A stretch of DNA of 64,000 nt from Flavonifractor sp. An82. GTDB taxonomy: Bacteria; Bacillota; Clostridia; Oscillospirales; Oscillospiraceae. The notes under the pieces were generated by a model. The model ran no database searches and was not told the origin of the DNA. It saw only the letters and a program-made list of their open reading frames with translations. A program made the translations under genes and the position numbers. Position 1 is the stretch's first letter. Each line of letters begins with the position of its first letter. The DNA is taken from positions 42,595 to 106,594 of the forward strand of contig NZ_NFHG01000011.1 of the NCBI RefSeq assembly GCF_002159265.1, written 5' to 3'. Of this stretch, positions 1-8,455 are shown piece by piece.

Positions 1-504
1 TCCAGGGTGGAGGGAAAGCAGTTCCACTATATCAAATTCTACCTTGGAAAGTTCTATGGGCCGACCATTTCGAGAGACGGTCCTTGCGGCGTAGTCCACC
101 ACAATGTCTCCAAAGCCACGGACGCTGATTTTTTGCTGGATACGGCTCTCTCTGCGCAGGTGAGCCTCCACCCGGGCAGTCAGTTCGGCCAGGCTGAACG
201 GCTTCAAAATGTAATCATCACCACCGGCCCGCAGACCAGCGACACGATCCGCCTCCTCAATCCGGGCGGTTAAGAATAGGATGGGGCAGGTCACATGGTC
301 GCGGATTGCCCGGCACAATTCAAGGCCATCCATCCCCGGCATATTGATGTCCAGCAGAATAATATCCGGCTGCTGGGTCAGCTTTTGCAGGGCCTCCTCG
401 CCGCTTTTTGCGGTGATGACCTGATATTGCTCCATTTCAAACTGATCCCGAAGCATATCTAAAATCATCTGCTCATCATCTATAATCATAATCGCATAAC
501 TCAT
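1..504 (-). CDS. OmpR-family response regulator, 3' end cut by window edge
   Basis: The visible 168 residues form a complete receiver domain and the beginning of a winged-helix DNA-binding domain. The acidic pocket is D9/D10, the phospho-acceptor is D52 in LLDINMPGMDG, T79 is the switch residue, and K101 lies in ILKPFS. After about residue 130 the sequence (SVRGFGDIVVDYAARTVSRN) matches the start of an OmpR/PhoB effector domain. Such proteins are phosphorylated by a partner histidine kinase and bind promoters. The kinase would lie off the left edge and is not seen. The start is ATG at 504, with GAGGTG eight bases upstream and a good promoter further up. Function is sure at family level; the stimulus is unknown. 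Confidence 0.93.
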   Translation of the reverse strand, partial: MSYAIMIIDDEQMILDMLRDQFEMEQYQVITAKSGEEALQKLTQQPDIILLDINMPGMDGLELCRAIRDHVTCPILFLTARIEEADRVAGLRAGGDDYILKPFSLAELTARVEAHLRRESRIQQKISVRGFGDIVVDYAARTVSRNGRPIELSKVEFDIVELLSLHPG

Positions 505-528
505 GGTTTCACCTCGCTTGCTGGCATC

Positions 529-557
529 ATAATAGGAAAAAGTCTATAATTGGTCAA
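529..557 (-). promoter_or_regulatory. Sigma-70 type promoter for the response regulator
   Basis: On the minus strand TTGACC (557-552) and TATTAT (534-529) are separated by 17 bases and lie about 25 bases upstream of the ATG at 504. Confidence 0.7.
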
Positions 558-871
558 GTCCCTTTCGGAATCAGTATTTCTGCCTTTGTAAAGAGATGAC
601 GGAAATCCTAAATTTCATTGCCTTTTGCCAGAAAAAGCGTCCGAGGCTTTTGACTTACACTTTGCGATTAATTCTTTCCGCTGTCTATCCATCGATTTGC
701 GCGAATCACTCTGGTCAATAACTTGACAAAATACTTCACAATAGATCTTCTTCAAATTCATAACAGCCTTCATCCTTACTTAGTTGTTTAATTTCACTCT
801 ATTGTATAAGACGATTTACGAGGCAGGATCTGATGTGGTATCTCTATAAATTAATTACAATTTTATGCTTT
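558..871. other. AT-rich intergenic stretch
   Basis: No supported gene, RNA or strong hairpin is visible. The stretch is more AT-rich than the flanks and probably marks the boundary between the response-regulator locus and element L, but no direct repeat was found to prove it. Confidence 0.5.
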
Positions 872-1396
872 TCATTTGATGATGGAGTCGGTATCCGGGT
901 GGATTACCGTCACCGGCAGTTTTTTCTTCAGTGCCGCATAGTTATAGGTCATTCCCGTGCCGCTCCGGATGGACTTGTCCAGGTCGTACACGGTGATCCC
1001 GCACACTGAGCGATCCACCATGTAGTAGTCCCGACGCTTATAGGCATCCTGGCGATAAGACTTACACACCACCACACTGTCAGCGCATTCCTTTAGGATG
1101 CGTTGATAGCGTTCTTTTTGTTGCGGAGCAAAAGTATCCCCGAACTCCGTGAAAGGGATGGCAACATGGAGTTCCAGGTCATGGTACTGCTTCTGCTGTT
1201 GCAGTTCCAGCACGATCTCCGCAGCCCAGGTATCCACGCCGGCCGCTCCACCAACCCAGACGCCCCGGATGCCATCTTGTTCATAGAGACGGATGATTTC
1301 GCTTCGAATGGCCGATTTGATCTTATCGCACCTTGGATCGTTCTCTGGGAACTTAAAACGGTTTGGGCGATGCCCAGTGATGAAACAGAACCGCAT
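872..1396 (-). CDS. SLOG/DUF1273-like protein
   Basis: The 174-residue protein begins MRFCFITGHRPNRF and has a Rossmann-like glycine loop VWVGGAAGVDTWAAE near residues 47-61, followed by RRDYYMVDRS and SGTGMTYNYA. This is the layout of the DUF1273/YpsA branch of the SLOG superfamily, proposed to bind nucleotide-derived ligands. Such genes are common on Clostridia mobile elements and their role there is unknown. ATG at 1396 has AAAGGTGG at good spacing. It is divergent from the HTH gene at 1561, and the shared intergenic region contains a dyad that could regulate both. Confidence 0.8.
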   Translation of the reverse strand: MRFCFITGHRPNRFKFPENDPRCDKIKSAIRSEIIRLYEQDGIRGVWVGGAAGVDTWAAEIVLELQQQKQYHDLELHVAIPFTEFGDTFAPQQKERYQRILKECADSVVVCKSYRQDAYKRRDYYMVDRSVCGITVYDLDKSIRSGTGMTYNYAALKKKLPVTVIHPDTDSIIK

Positions 1397-1451
1397 ACAG
1401 CTGCCACCTTTCCTGCGTTGGTAGTAAAAATATAAATTGTCTCTCGTATTT

Positions 1452-1473
1452 GATAATTATATCGTTAATTATC
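1452..1473. promoter_or_regulatory. Dyad operator between divergent genes
   Basis: GATAATTA - TATCGT - TAATTATC is a perfect inverted repeat with 8-base arms. It lies between the divergently transcribed DUF1273-like and XRE-like genes, a plausible binding site for the latter. Confidence 0.5.
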
Positions 1474-1560
1474 GCTAATGTGAAGTCAAAATTGAAAGTA
1501 TGACTACGAACTCTATCTGCTGGTTCATATTAGAATAAAACCAACAGAAGGAGTGATCAG

Positions 1561-1884
1561 ATGGACGACACTCAGCGGTATATCACCTATGTGCGGGAGC
1601 GAATCACAGATCTGCGGACACAAAAGGATGTATCGGAGCACCGCATGAGCCTGGAACTGGGCAAAAGCGGCTCCTATATTCGGGGCATCACCAGCGGGGC
1701 GGCTCTGCCCTCCTTACGGGAGCTGTTCAATATTATGGCCTATTTGGAAGTGTCCCCCTCCGAATTTTTCGATGGTCTGGATGATCCAGACTCCCTGCGC
1801 ACGGCATTACGTGGAAGACTGATGGAGCTGAACGACGAGGACTTACAGAAAGTCTCATCCTTCCTCGACTGGATCAGGAAGTAA
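1561..1884 (+). CDS. XRE-family helix-turn-helix regulator
   Basis: The 107-residue protein has an N-terminal helix-turn-helix of the Cro/C1 type (about residues 10-70). The helix order is VRERITDLRTQKDVS, HRMSLELGKSGSYIRGITSG and LPSLRELFNIMAYLEVSPSEFF. A short helical tail follows, LNDEDLQKVSSFLDWIRK, which resembles dimerization tails of element regulators. GAAGGAG lies at proper spacing before ATG 1561. A strong terminator follows the gene. It is the only plus-strand gene at this end of element L, so it likely represses itself and perhaps the divergent neighbour. Confidence 0.85.
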   Translation: MDDTQRYITYVRERITDLRTQKDVSEHRMSLELGKSGSYIRGITSGAALPSLRELFNIMAYLEVSPSEFFDGLDDPDSLRTALRGRLMELNDEDLQKVSSFLDWIRK

Positions 1885-1978
1885 TCTCGGAAATTGTTCT
1901 TTTCTCTGTCTTAGAAAATCTTAGAGTGGGCACTTCTGGTTGGCTCACCATGAACCAGTCCTCGGTTCACCAAATGGG

Positions 1979-2013
1979 CAGACTCTCCCCCTGGCGGGGG
2001 AGAGTCTGTTTTT
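1979..2013 (+). terminator. Rho-independent terminator
   Basis: Perfect 13-base arms (1979-1991 and 1996-2008, CAGACTCTCCCCC and its complement), a four-base loop and five T. It ends the XRE gene transcript and faces the end of the leftward operon. Confidence 0.9.
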
Positions 2014-2015
2014 CA

Positions 2016-2270
2016 TCAGGAGAGCCGATAGAGATTCGAGGTGCGCCCACCGTTTTCTCGCCATCTGGTCTCCTTTGTCAGCAGTCCGGCCTGACATAAA
2101 TCGTCCAGTGCCCGCTTGACGGTGGAGCTGGAGAGTCCCAGCTCTCTCGCAATCGTCTTAATCGCCGGCCAACACTTCCCGTCCCGGTCTGCTCGGTCTT
2201 TCAGGTACATATAGACCGATCTGGCCCGGTGGCTCAGGTCGGAGGAGTAGATGTTACGGAAGTTTGTCAC
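2016..2270 (-). CDS. Small winged-helix (MarR/HTH_36-like) protein
   Basis: The 84-residue product begins at GTG 2270 (VTNFRNIYSS), with AGGGGGTGA just upstream. This is preferred over longer in-frame starts that would overlap the coupling-protein gene. It has the HTH_36 layout: SSDLSHRARSVYMYLKDRAD, then KCWPAIKTIARELGLSSSTV, then KRALDDLCQAGLLTKETRW. The same domain occurs at the N terminus of replication or regulatory proteins of plasmids and conjugative elements. It is the last gene of the leftward transfer operon, 13 bases after virD4. A regulatory role is inferred. Confidence 0.75.
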   Translation of the reverse strand: MTNFRNIYSSDLSHRARSVYMYLKDRADRDGKCWPAIKTIARELGLSSSTVKRALDDLCQAGLLTKETRWRENGGRTSNLYRLS

Positions 2271-2283
2271 AGATATCACCCCC

Positions 2284-4104
2284 TCAGCGCCGGATCCTGG
2301 GCCTGCGCCCATCTTTGGGCGAGTCATCCGCCTGCACGACTTGAACCTCGCCGCCTGATGCTGGCGGCTCCGCCTGGGGGATCTCTCCATCCTCAACAGC
2401 AGGCGCGTAGTGCTTGCGGAGGATCGCTGCCTCCAATTCCTGCTTGCTGGCGTAGGCCACCGGCCGCTGGGCGCGCTCGGGTACCTCGTAGGACTTGTCG
2501 AACTTGATGCCCCAATCCAGGAACAGGCGAAGCCGCACCTGCATAGGGTGGACGCCGGTCTTAGCCACAATAAAGCTGCCCTTTGGCATGGACTTCAGCT
2601 CGTCGGGCGTCATGAGGGGCCGCTCGATCATCTGCAGGCTCTGGGACGGGTCATTTTTCCCTCTGGAGATTGATCCGCTCATCACTGTGCGGCTCCCCAG
2701 GGCTTTAGACAGCTCCACCGCCGTCTGGCTGGCCGGGGCGAATCCACCGGAGATCAGCACCTGGCAGTTGTCCACAATGATCTCCGAGCCTTCCTTTCCA
2801 TAGTTCTTCTGAAGCTGCCCGGTGATACTCTGTACAATGGGCACCAGCATCAGGCCACGGGAGCGGGAGGCAGAAAACATCAGCTCCAGGGACTGGATGG
2901 GCGGGCAGGTACCCAGCTCATCCGCGAAAAAGACTACTCGGTTTTTCAACCGTCCGCCGAGTTCATCTGCTATGGTGAGGATCTCCCGGTACAGGTTCTG
3001 AAGGATCAGGCTGACCATGAAATACTTGGTCTGGTCCTCCTCCGGGAGTACGATAAAGATGGCGGACTTCTTATTGCAGAAGGTCTCCGCGTCGATAGCG
3101 GTGTCGAAACACAGGATCTGCTCCATCTCGCTGTCCAGGAACGCGTTCAGCCGGGACAGCACTGTGGAGATCACCGACATCATGGCCTGCTCTGAGGTAT
3201 TCAAAGCGGCGCCGGCGAACCACTTGGCTTTATGGTCTGGCGGAAGTTTCGTCAGCAGGAGCTGGAACTGGTTCTTGCCCTTCACGCCGCTGGGTGCCAG
3301 GAGCTCCTGCACCAGCTTGAAGACCGAGACGATGTGGCGCTCCTCGATAGGCTTGCCTTCCGCATCCTCGGTGGGCAGGTATTCCGCCACCAGCAGGAGC
3401 ATGGAGGTCAGCAGGCCCTCGGCCGCGTCGTAGAAGTAGGCGTTCTGCCCGTATTGGGAGCTGTCCCCGGTGGTGTTGATCAGGGTCTTGGAGAGGATCT
3501 TGGCATACTTCTCCGCCTTGGCCTTGGCCGGCAGATTTTTGGGGTCAGCCTTGTAGATGTCCATATACTTGTTGATCAGGTGGAGCAGATTATTGCCGTC
3601 CGAGCGGGTAGGGTTGCGCAGATCCAGCACGGCGATTTGAAAGCCATAGCACTCCTTGGCGATCCCCGCATAGTTGCGGAACAGGTCGCCCTTGGTGTCC
3701 GTGCAGAGGAAGGACATCCCAGTGGCCAGAGCGTATTCGATATTGGGATAAAGAAAATAGGCCGTCTTGCCCGCGCCGCTGGCGGCGGTGACCAGGGCGT
3801 GGATATCGTCTGTGTCCACGATGGCGATGACATGGTCCTTGCGCCCCTCACAACCCAAGACCAGCCCCTGCTTTTTGGGGAGGTGCTCACCTTTTCGCCA
3901 CTCCTCCGGTCGGAAGGGGACGTGAGCATAGGTCTGCTGGATCTCTTTCTTGGTGGCCCATCGTGCGGTTCCATGCTGGCCGTCTCCTACAGTCTTGGAC
4001 TTGATGTTGTTCAGGGAGCCTTGTCCGGAAAAGTGGGTCACCGCGGCAAGGAGAAGAAGGGCGCCTCCTGCCAGTGCCAGCAGGAGGATCGTCTGCATAT
4101 TCAC
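2284..4104 (-). CDS. virD4: VirD4/TraG-type coupling ATPase
   Basis: The 606-residue protein is the conjugative coupling protein that brings the relaxase-DNA complex to the secretion channel at the inner membrane. One N-terminal membrane helix (about 4-22) is visible. The Walker A motif AASGAGKT is at 107-114 and Walker B RVVFFADELGTCP near 390, followed by SRSRGLMLVPIVQS. The C terminus is long and hydrophilic, ending in basic residues, as in Firmicutes TraG/VirD4. GTG 4104 follows GGGGTGAG; ATG 4098 is an alternative. It lies four bases after the Toprim gene, so the two are translationally linked. No VirB4 partner exists in this element. Confidence 0.93.
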   Translation of the reverse strand: MNMQTILLLALAGGALLLLAAVTHFSGQGSLNNIKSKTVGDGQHGTARWATKKEIQQTYAHVPFRPEEWRKGEHLPKKQGLVLGCEGRKDHVIAIVDTDDIHALVTAASGAGKTAYFLYPNIEYALATGMSFLCTDTKGDLFRNYAGIAKECYGFQIAVLDLRNPTRSDGNNLLHLINKYMDIYKADPKNLPAKAKAEKYAKILSKTLINTTGDSSQYGQNAYFYDAAEGLLTSMLLLVAEYLPTEDAEGKPIEERHIVSVFKLVQELLAPSGVKGKNQFQLLLTKLPPDHKAKWFAGAALNTSEQAMMSVISTVLSRLNAFLDSEMEQILCFDTAIDAETFCNKKSAIFIVLPEEDQTKYFMVSLILQNLYREILTIADELGGRLKNRVVFFADELGTCPPIQSLELMFSASRSRGLMLVPIVQSITGQLQKNYGKEGSEIIVDNCQVLISGGFAPASQTAVELSKALGSRTVMSGSISRGKNDPSQSLQMIERPLMTPDELKSMPKGSFIVAKTGVHPMQVRLRLFLDWGIKFDKSYEVPERAQRPVAYASKQELEAAILRKHYAPAVEDGEIPQAEPPASGGEVQVVQADDSPKDGRRPRIRR

Positions 4105-4108
4105 GCAC

Positions 4109-5542
4109 TCACCCCATCTCCATTCCCAGCGCCTGTTTCTGCTTTTCCATCGCTTTCAGTTCATCCGCATCATTCTTAACAGAGACCTTGGCGCAGGAGA
4201 GGGCCAGTTCCAGCCACGCACTGGCGATCTCCCGTTTCTCCGCCTCACCGCGCACGCCCGGAGCACCGCTCTTAGCCAGCGCGGTTTGGAGCTGGGCAGA
4301 GATCTCCTCCGTCCGGTTCCGGATGGCCATCCGATTCTGATGGGGCAGGATGTGGCTTTGCAGATGCTGACTTCCCTGAGCTGGAGTCAGGGCAGTCCCC
4401 AGCTGGCGGCATTCCCGCAGGGTCACCAGCAAAGACAGGGCGGCTATCTCCTCCATGCAGTCCATGGCCGTTTCCAGTTTCTTTTCTTTCAGGCATTTGC
4501 TGTAACATTGAAACAGGTGCGGCACCTGCTGCATCGCCCCGTCCGGCTTCAAATCCATGCATTTTACCGCGATGCGGGCGCAGACAAGCTCCGCCGCCTG
4601 GAGTTGAGGATGCTGCTCCGCAGGCTGGGCAGGCCGGCCGTTGAGGGCTTTCAGATCTTCGTCCCAGTCCTTATATTCCGGCCGCAGTACAGAGACCCGC
4701 GTGTGTCCGTGCTCCCGCAGGATATCCGTGAGACGGCCCGTGGCCTCGATCCCCGCGGCATCGTGATCCAGGCAGAGCACGACTCTCTGGATCCTGGGAT
4801 CTTTCTCCAGCATCCAGAGCATGGCCTGCTCCGAAGTGCCGCAGAGGGCTACATAGCTGTGTTCCCGCCAAGCCTCCGGATAGAGGGTCAGGAAGGCCAG
4901 CAGGTCAATGGGCGCCTCGAACACATAGAGCCGGCCGCTGTTTCCAAACCAGTGAAAACTGCAACGGGGATCGCCGCCCTCCACATTCCTGCGGAAGCTG
5001 TTTCCCTGGGTGTAGAGGCTCCGCTTATGGGCGTGGCGGGCAGCGCCGTATTCGTCACTCCCAACGAATACGGCATTATGATATTCCTTCGTCCCTGCCC
5101 TTGACTTCTCACAGCTTTCGTAGATCATTCCGCGTTTTGTAAAGGCGTCGAGGACATCTCGGTCAATGAATCGCTGCTGGAGCAGATAGGCGTAGAGCTG
5201 CCGCATAGTTGGACTGGCCGGAGGGAGGACAAATTCCTTTGGTTTCTCCGGCTCAGACGGTACTGTCTGGGGATAACCGACCCCCTCGCCGTCCAGCAGA
5301 CGTTTCACCGCCTCTGGGTAAGTCAAGCCGTAATACGTTTGGACAAAGGAAATCGCGTGGCCTCCCTCCTTCGATTCATGATCGTACCACTCGTTGCCCC
5401 TCACAGTGATGCTGTGGTCTGAGGACAGGCGCTTGTCCCGACCGGATGGGATGAGTTTCTCTCCCTGTCGGCGCAGGAACTCCACCAGATTCACATTGTT
5501 GGCTCGGAGCTTTTGCTCCTCCGTAAAAGGGATATAGGGCAT
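4109..5542 (-). CDS. Toprim / DUF3991 primase-like protein
   Basis: The 477-residue protein carries the N-terminal module typical of DUF3991 (VNLVEFLRRQGEKL, then NEWYDHESKEGGHAISFV and GLTYPEAVKRLL). A Toprim core near 225-310 includes VVLCLDHDAAGIEATGRLT. Toprim domains bind metal and act in primases and topoisomerases. In conjugative elements these proteins probably help complementary-strand synthesis after transfer. ATG 5542 has GGAGGTGTGAA. It lies between the relaxase-side small gene and virD4 in one leftward operon, with a hairpin terminator just upstream that may attenuate transcription. Confidence 0.87.
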   Translation of the reverse strand: MPYIPFTEEQKLRANNVNLVEFLRRQGEKLIPSGRDKRLSSDHSITVRGNEWYDHESKEGGHAISFVQTYYGLTYPEAVKRLLDGEGVGYPQTVPSEPEKPKEFVLPPASPTMRQLYAYLLQQRFIDRDVLDAFTKRGMIYESCEKSRAGTKEYHNAVFVGSDEYGAARHAHKRSLYTQGNSFRRNVEGGDPRCSFHWFGNSGRLYVFEAPIDLLAFLTLYPEAWREHSYVALCGTSEQAMLWMLEKDPRIQRVVLCLDHDAAGIEATGRLTDILREHGHTRVSVLRPEYKDWDEDLKALNGRPAQPAEQHPQLQAAELVCARIAVKCMDLKPDGAMQQVPHLFQCYSKCLKEKKLETAMDCMEEIAALSLLVTLRECRQLGTALTPAQGSQHLQSHILPHQNRMAIRNRTEEISAQLQTALAKSGAPGVRGEAEKREIASAWLELALSCAKVSVKNDADELKAMEKQKQALGMEMG

Positions 5543-5556
5543 TTCACACCTCCTGG

Positions 5557-5590
5557 TAAAAAGCCGGGGGGCCGCGTCCTGCGGCCCCCG
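5557..5590 (-). terminator. Hairpin with T-run, possible attenuator
   Basis: GGGGGCCGC (5567-5575) pairs with GCGGCCCCC (5581-5589). On the minus strand the hairpin is followed by GGCTTTTTA. It lies between the small basic gene and the Toprim gene inside an otherwise continuous operon, so it may reduce rather than stop transcription. Confidence 0.75.
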
Positions 5591-5599
5591 AATGAGAGA

Positions 5600-5737
5600 T
5601 CATCTTCGACGCTGCCGGGTCTTCCGGTGATAGGGGACCTGCCGCACAGTGGCGCATCTCCGCCACGATTCAAGGCGGCGGGCAGACCGGCCCGCTTTGC
5701 TGGGAGCTGTATCTGTACTGTTATATTTTTTCTTCAC
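5600..5737 (-). CDS. Small, very basic 45-residue protein
   Basis: GTG 5737 is preceded by GGAGG at seven bases and opens a frame encoding a 45-residue protein that starts MKKKYNSTDTAPSKAG and ends RKTRQRRR. About one third of the residues are Arg or Lys. It sits between the relaxase and Toprim genes in the same direction. I do not recognise the family. The charge suggests nucleic-acid binding, for example a relaxosome component, but this is inference. The hairpin that follows the stop supports a real gene end. Confidence 0.5.
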   Translation of the reverse strand: MKKKYNSTDTAPSKAGRSARRLESWRRCATVRQVPYHRKTRQRRR

Positions 5738-5750
5738 ATTAAAACCTCCG

Positions 5751-7679
5751 TTACATCGTGATGGTCGGTTCTTCATGATCGTCGGGCTTATGCCCCATAG
5801 CGATCTTCTTTTCCCGGATCTTCCGCCAGAGTTTTTTGTCCACGGTCAGCCTCAAACCTCTGGGGTGGGGAGGCTGGCTCTGCTCCCGGAAGATGCCGGC
5901 CAGGTGATGGAGCAGCCGGGCGGCTGACTGCACAACGGGAAAAAGATCCCGGTGATCCATACGCTCCACAAAATACTGGGCGTACTGATCTCCCTGCTCC
6001 GCTGCTTTCTGGAACCACTGCCGAGCGGCCTTCCGATTCTCTGGAACATCCTTTCCCAGCAGGAAGAGCTTGCCAAGGGCATACTGGGCATATTGGTTTC
6101 CCTGCTCCGCGGACGCGGTCAGCCAGCGGACGGCCCCGTCTGCATCCTTGGGAACCGCATCTCCCTGGAGAAGCAATTTCCCAAGGCGATATTGAGCGTG
6201 CTGATCTCCACCCAGGGCCGCACGTTCCAGCCATCGGACAGCGGCGACGGGATCGTGGGGCAGTGTTGTCCCCGAGAGATACAACCTTCCCAACGTAAAA
6301 GCGGCGGAGCAACTTCCATGCTCCGCCGCCTTGGTCAGCAGCTCCACCGCCTGGGCCGTCTGTTCCGGCGGTGCTTTCGGATCTTCGAGGATGGCCCTCG
6401 CACGCCGGTATATCTGCTCCCATGAGTTGTGCGGTTCTCCGCTGTCATTAGAACGTTCATCCCAAACGGACTCTGGCCCCGGCTGGGGGCCGTCTGCTCC
6501 TTTCTGTTCTGGTAGTGTGTCCTCTGCCTGATCCTCCGGATGGAACACTTGCCGCAGTTCTCCCAGCCGTATTGCCTCCTGGATGACCATGTTTTTGATC
6601 CGCTTGAATTCCTTCTGCCGGGAGAGAGGCAGGCGTTCCGGCAGATCGTTTTTGTAGGTGCGCAGCACCTCCTCCCGCATCTCATACCACAGGTCGTAGG
6701 CTTTGGCCACACGGGGATCCCTGGCCAGCTCGTCCACGATCTCGTCCACCACGGCCTTCAGCGGCGCTTTCAGATAGCCGTATTGTTTTTTCCCGGAGAG
6801 GAACTGCAGGCGATCCGCCAGATGGGTCATAAGCTCCTCGATACGTGGATTGTCAACCGTTCCCTCCTCCATGCGGAGGAGCAACTCCCGCATCACCTCT
6901 TGGGCATCCCGGTTCAGCGTATCCCGTCGCTGGGTCTGCTGCTGATAAAGTTCGGTCAGGTCGTTCTGGAAGATTTCTTTGGCCAGACCGGACTTGATGT
7001 CCGTGATCCCCTGCTTGGTGAGGTAGCCGGACGTTCCATCCGCGCTGTAGCAGACCATGTGGACGTGAGGATGGTGGGACTCGTCGTGGAAGGCGGCATA
7101 CCACCGGAACTGATCCCAGGGGATCTTCATGGCCTGGGCAATCTCCATGGCGTATCCAGTGAGCAGGCTTTTCCACCGCTCCGCGTCGTCGTAGCCCAGC
7201 CGGGCGGCGTCCTCTCGCCGCAGGGAGATGATTGGGAGCCACACATTGCCGGGGTGGTGTGCGATCTCCTCCGCCACCTTGGACAGGGGCGGCGACTCAT
7301 CCGAGCCGGTGAAAAGGGCATGGGAGCCCGTGCGCTGGGCGCGGGGACGGCTGGCGATGTAACTGATGTAGTTTTCTTTTTTCGCCGCCGCATCGTAGTT
7401 GTCCTCCAGCGCCCGTGTGATGAAGTCTGCGGCGTTGCCCCGAGTGGGTGCGGCGGCGTAGTCCTCGTACTCGAAGGTTCCACGGCTGAGAGGAAAATCC
7501 CGGAGGAGCTGCTCCACCATCTGCTGCTGTTTTTTTGTAGCGGGCAGTTGGGCTTTGTCAACGGCGATTCGCTGAGCGCCCTCCCGAGTCGCCATGTATC
7601 GGACATAGTTGCTCAGATGGGCGGCAACTTTTTTCGAGCCGCCCCGAATGTAGGGACACTTGAAAACCAGACGAGGCAC
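5751..7679 (-). CDS. MobL/MobP3-like relaxase with C-terminal Sel1 repeats
   Basis: The 642-residue protein starts at GTG 7679 (PRLVFKCPYIRGG) behind AAGGCGGTGA; longer in-frame starts have no ribosome site. The relaxase domain contains the metal-binding histidines in HDESHHPHVHMV near residue 225. Relaxases nick oriT and stay bound to the 5' end during transfer. After a charged helical middle (about 290-450) come about four Sel1/TPR-like repeats (AAEHGSCSAAFTLGRLYLSG, then similar units ending EQGDQYAQYFVERM). Sel1 repeats mediate protein contacts and are an unusual addition to a relaxase. The gene lies upstream of the Toprim and virD4 genes. Confidence 0.9.
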   Translation of the reverse strand: MPRLVFKCPYIRGGSKKVAAHLSNYVRYMATREGAQRIAVDKAQLPATKKQQQMVEQLLRDFPLSRGTFEYEDYAAAPTRGNAADFITRALEDNYDAAAKKENYISYIASRPRAQRTGSHALFTGSDESPPLSKVAEEIAHHPGNVWLPIISLRREDAARLGYDDAERWKSLLTGYAMEIAQAMKIPWDQFRWYAAFHDESHHPHVHMVCYSADGTSGYLTKQGITDIKSGLAKEIFQNDLTELYQQQTQRRDTLNRDAQEVMRELLLRMEEGTVDNPRIEELMTHLADRLQFLSGKKQYGYLKAPLKAVVDEIVDELARDPRVAKAYDLWYEMREEVLRTYKNDLPERLPLSRQKEFKRIKNMVIQEAIRLGELRQVFHPEDQAEDTLPEQKGADGPQPGPESVWDERSNDSGEPHNSWEQIYRRARAILEDPKAPPEQTAQAVELLTKAAEHGSCSAAFTLGRLYLSGTTLPHDPVAAVRWLERAALGGDQHAQYRLGKLLLQGDAVPKDADGAVRWLTASAEQGNQYAQYALGKLFLLGKDVPENRKAARQWFQKAAEQGDQYAQYFVERMDHRDLFPVVQSAARLLHHLAGIFREQSQPPHPRGLRLTVDKKLWRKIREKKIAMGHKPDDHEEPTITM

Positions 7680-7710
7680 GCATATCACCGCCTTGTATCG
7701 AACAAAATAA

Positions 7711-7752
7711 CCGCACGATTTTATTGACAATATCGTGCGGTTTCCGTATAAT
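7711..7752 (+). promoter_or_regulatory. Consensus promoter with dyad operator for the toxin-antitoxin module
   Basis: TTGACA (7724-7729), 17 bases and TATAAT (7747-7752) match the sigma-70 consensus exactly. CCGCACGAT (7711-7719) and ATCGTGCGG (7732-7740) form a perfect dyad flanking the -35 box, as expected for autoregulation by the antitoxin-toxin complex. Confidence 0.88.
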
Positions 7753-7795
7753 GAGAATAGCAGGAACCACACTATAACCGCTGGAGGTGTTTGAA

Positions 7796-8014
7796 ATGAT
7801 CGTGACAGCAACGGAGTTCAAATCCAATCTGGGAAAGTATCTGGACATGGTCGCCACGCAGGATGTGTATATCACGAAGAACGGGAAGAACATCGCCCGC
7901 CTGACCAGCCCCTCCAGCAATAAGCTGGCGGTGCTGGACGAGTTGGTGGGTATCGCATCTCGAGTGGATGCAGATGAGGACACGATCCGGAAGGAGCGTC
8001 TGGCGCGGCAATGA
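7796..8014 (+). CDS. Phd/YefM-type antitoxin
   Basis: The 72-residue protein has the Phd fold signature: TATEFKSNLGKYLDMV at the N terminus, then VYITKNGKNIARLTSP. The C-terminal tail is acidic and basic (DADEDTIRKERLARQ) and would wrap the toxin. ATG 7796 has GGAGG at eight bases; an in-frame GTG nine bases upstream overlaps the ribosome site and is less likely. It overlaps the toxin start by four bases (ATGA). It is oriented opposite to the surrounding transfer genes, which suggests insertion as a unit that stabilizes the element. Confidence 0.92.
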   Translation: MIVTATEFKSNLGKYLDMVATQDVYITKNGKNIARLTSPSSNKLAVLDELVGIASRVDADEDTIRKERLARQ

Positions 8015-8418
8015 GGATCATGGTGGATACCAATGTGCTTTTGGACATCCTCCAGAAGCGTGAACCGTTTTTTTCGGATTCCTATCAAGCTCTGCGCAAG
8101 GCGATTGAGGCGGAGGCGGAGTGTCTGCTTTCCGCCTCCGCAGTGACCGACATTTTCTATGTGCTGCGGAAGGCGCTGCAGTCTCCACAGCAGGCGAAGG
8201 AGCGTGTGGAGCAGCTGGCCGCGCTGGTCACCTTTGCCGATGTGACCGGGATGGACATCCACACCGCGCTGTCACGGGAGATGCAGGACTTCGAGGATGC
8301 TGTGGTGGACGCGGTGGCAGAGCGGAATGAGGCCGACTGTATCCTGACCCGGAACACGAAGGATTTCGCAGGCTCCATTGTGCCAGCAGTCACACCCTCT
8401 GATTTTCTGAATAGCTGA
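8011..8418 (+). CDS. vapC: PIN-domain (VapC-like) toxin
   Basis: The 135-residue protein is a PIN-domain ribonuclease. The first catalytic acid is in MVDTNVLLD, a second lies in SASAVTDIFYVLRK, and later acids are in FEDAVVDAVAERNEADCILT followed by the common TRNTKDF motif. VapC toxins cleave tRNA or rRNA when the antitoxin is degraded. It is translationally coupled to the antitoxin and followed by a GC-rich hairpin. Pairing a VapC-type toxin with a Phd-type antitoxin is common in Firmicutes. Confidence 0.93.
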   Translation: MRIMVDTNVLLDILQKREPFFSDSYQALRKAIEAEAECLLSASAVTDIFYVLRKALQSPQQAKERVEQLAALVTFADVTGMDIHTALSREMQDFEDAVVDAVAERNEADCILTRNTKDFAGSIVPAVTPSDFLNS

Positions 8419-8426
8419 AACACAAA

Positions 8427-8453
8427 CGCCGCCGTCCTGCTTGGACGGCGGCA
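8427..8453 (+). terminator. Hairpin after the toxin gene
   Basis: GCCGCCGTCC (8428-8437) and GGACGGCGGC (8443-8452) pair perfectly around a five-base loop. Only a short ATTT follows, so termination may be weak. It also separates the convergent RHH gene. Confidence 0.65.
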
Positions 8454-8455
8454 TT

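Noticed and set aside
6540..7727. 395-codon plus-strand frame
   Set aside because: Antisense of the relaxase gene; no start signals and no recognisable domain.
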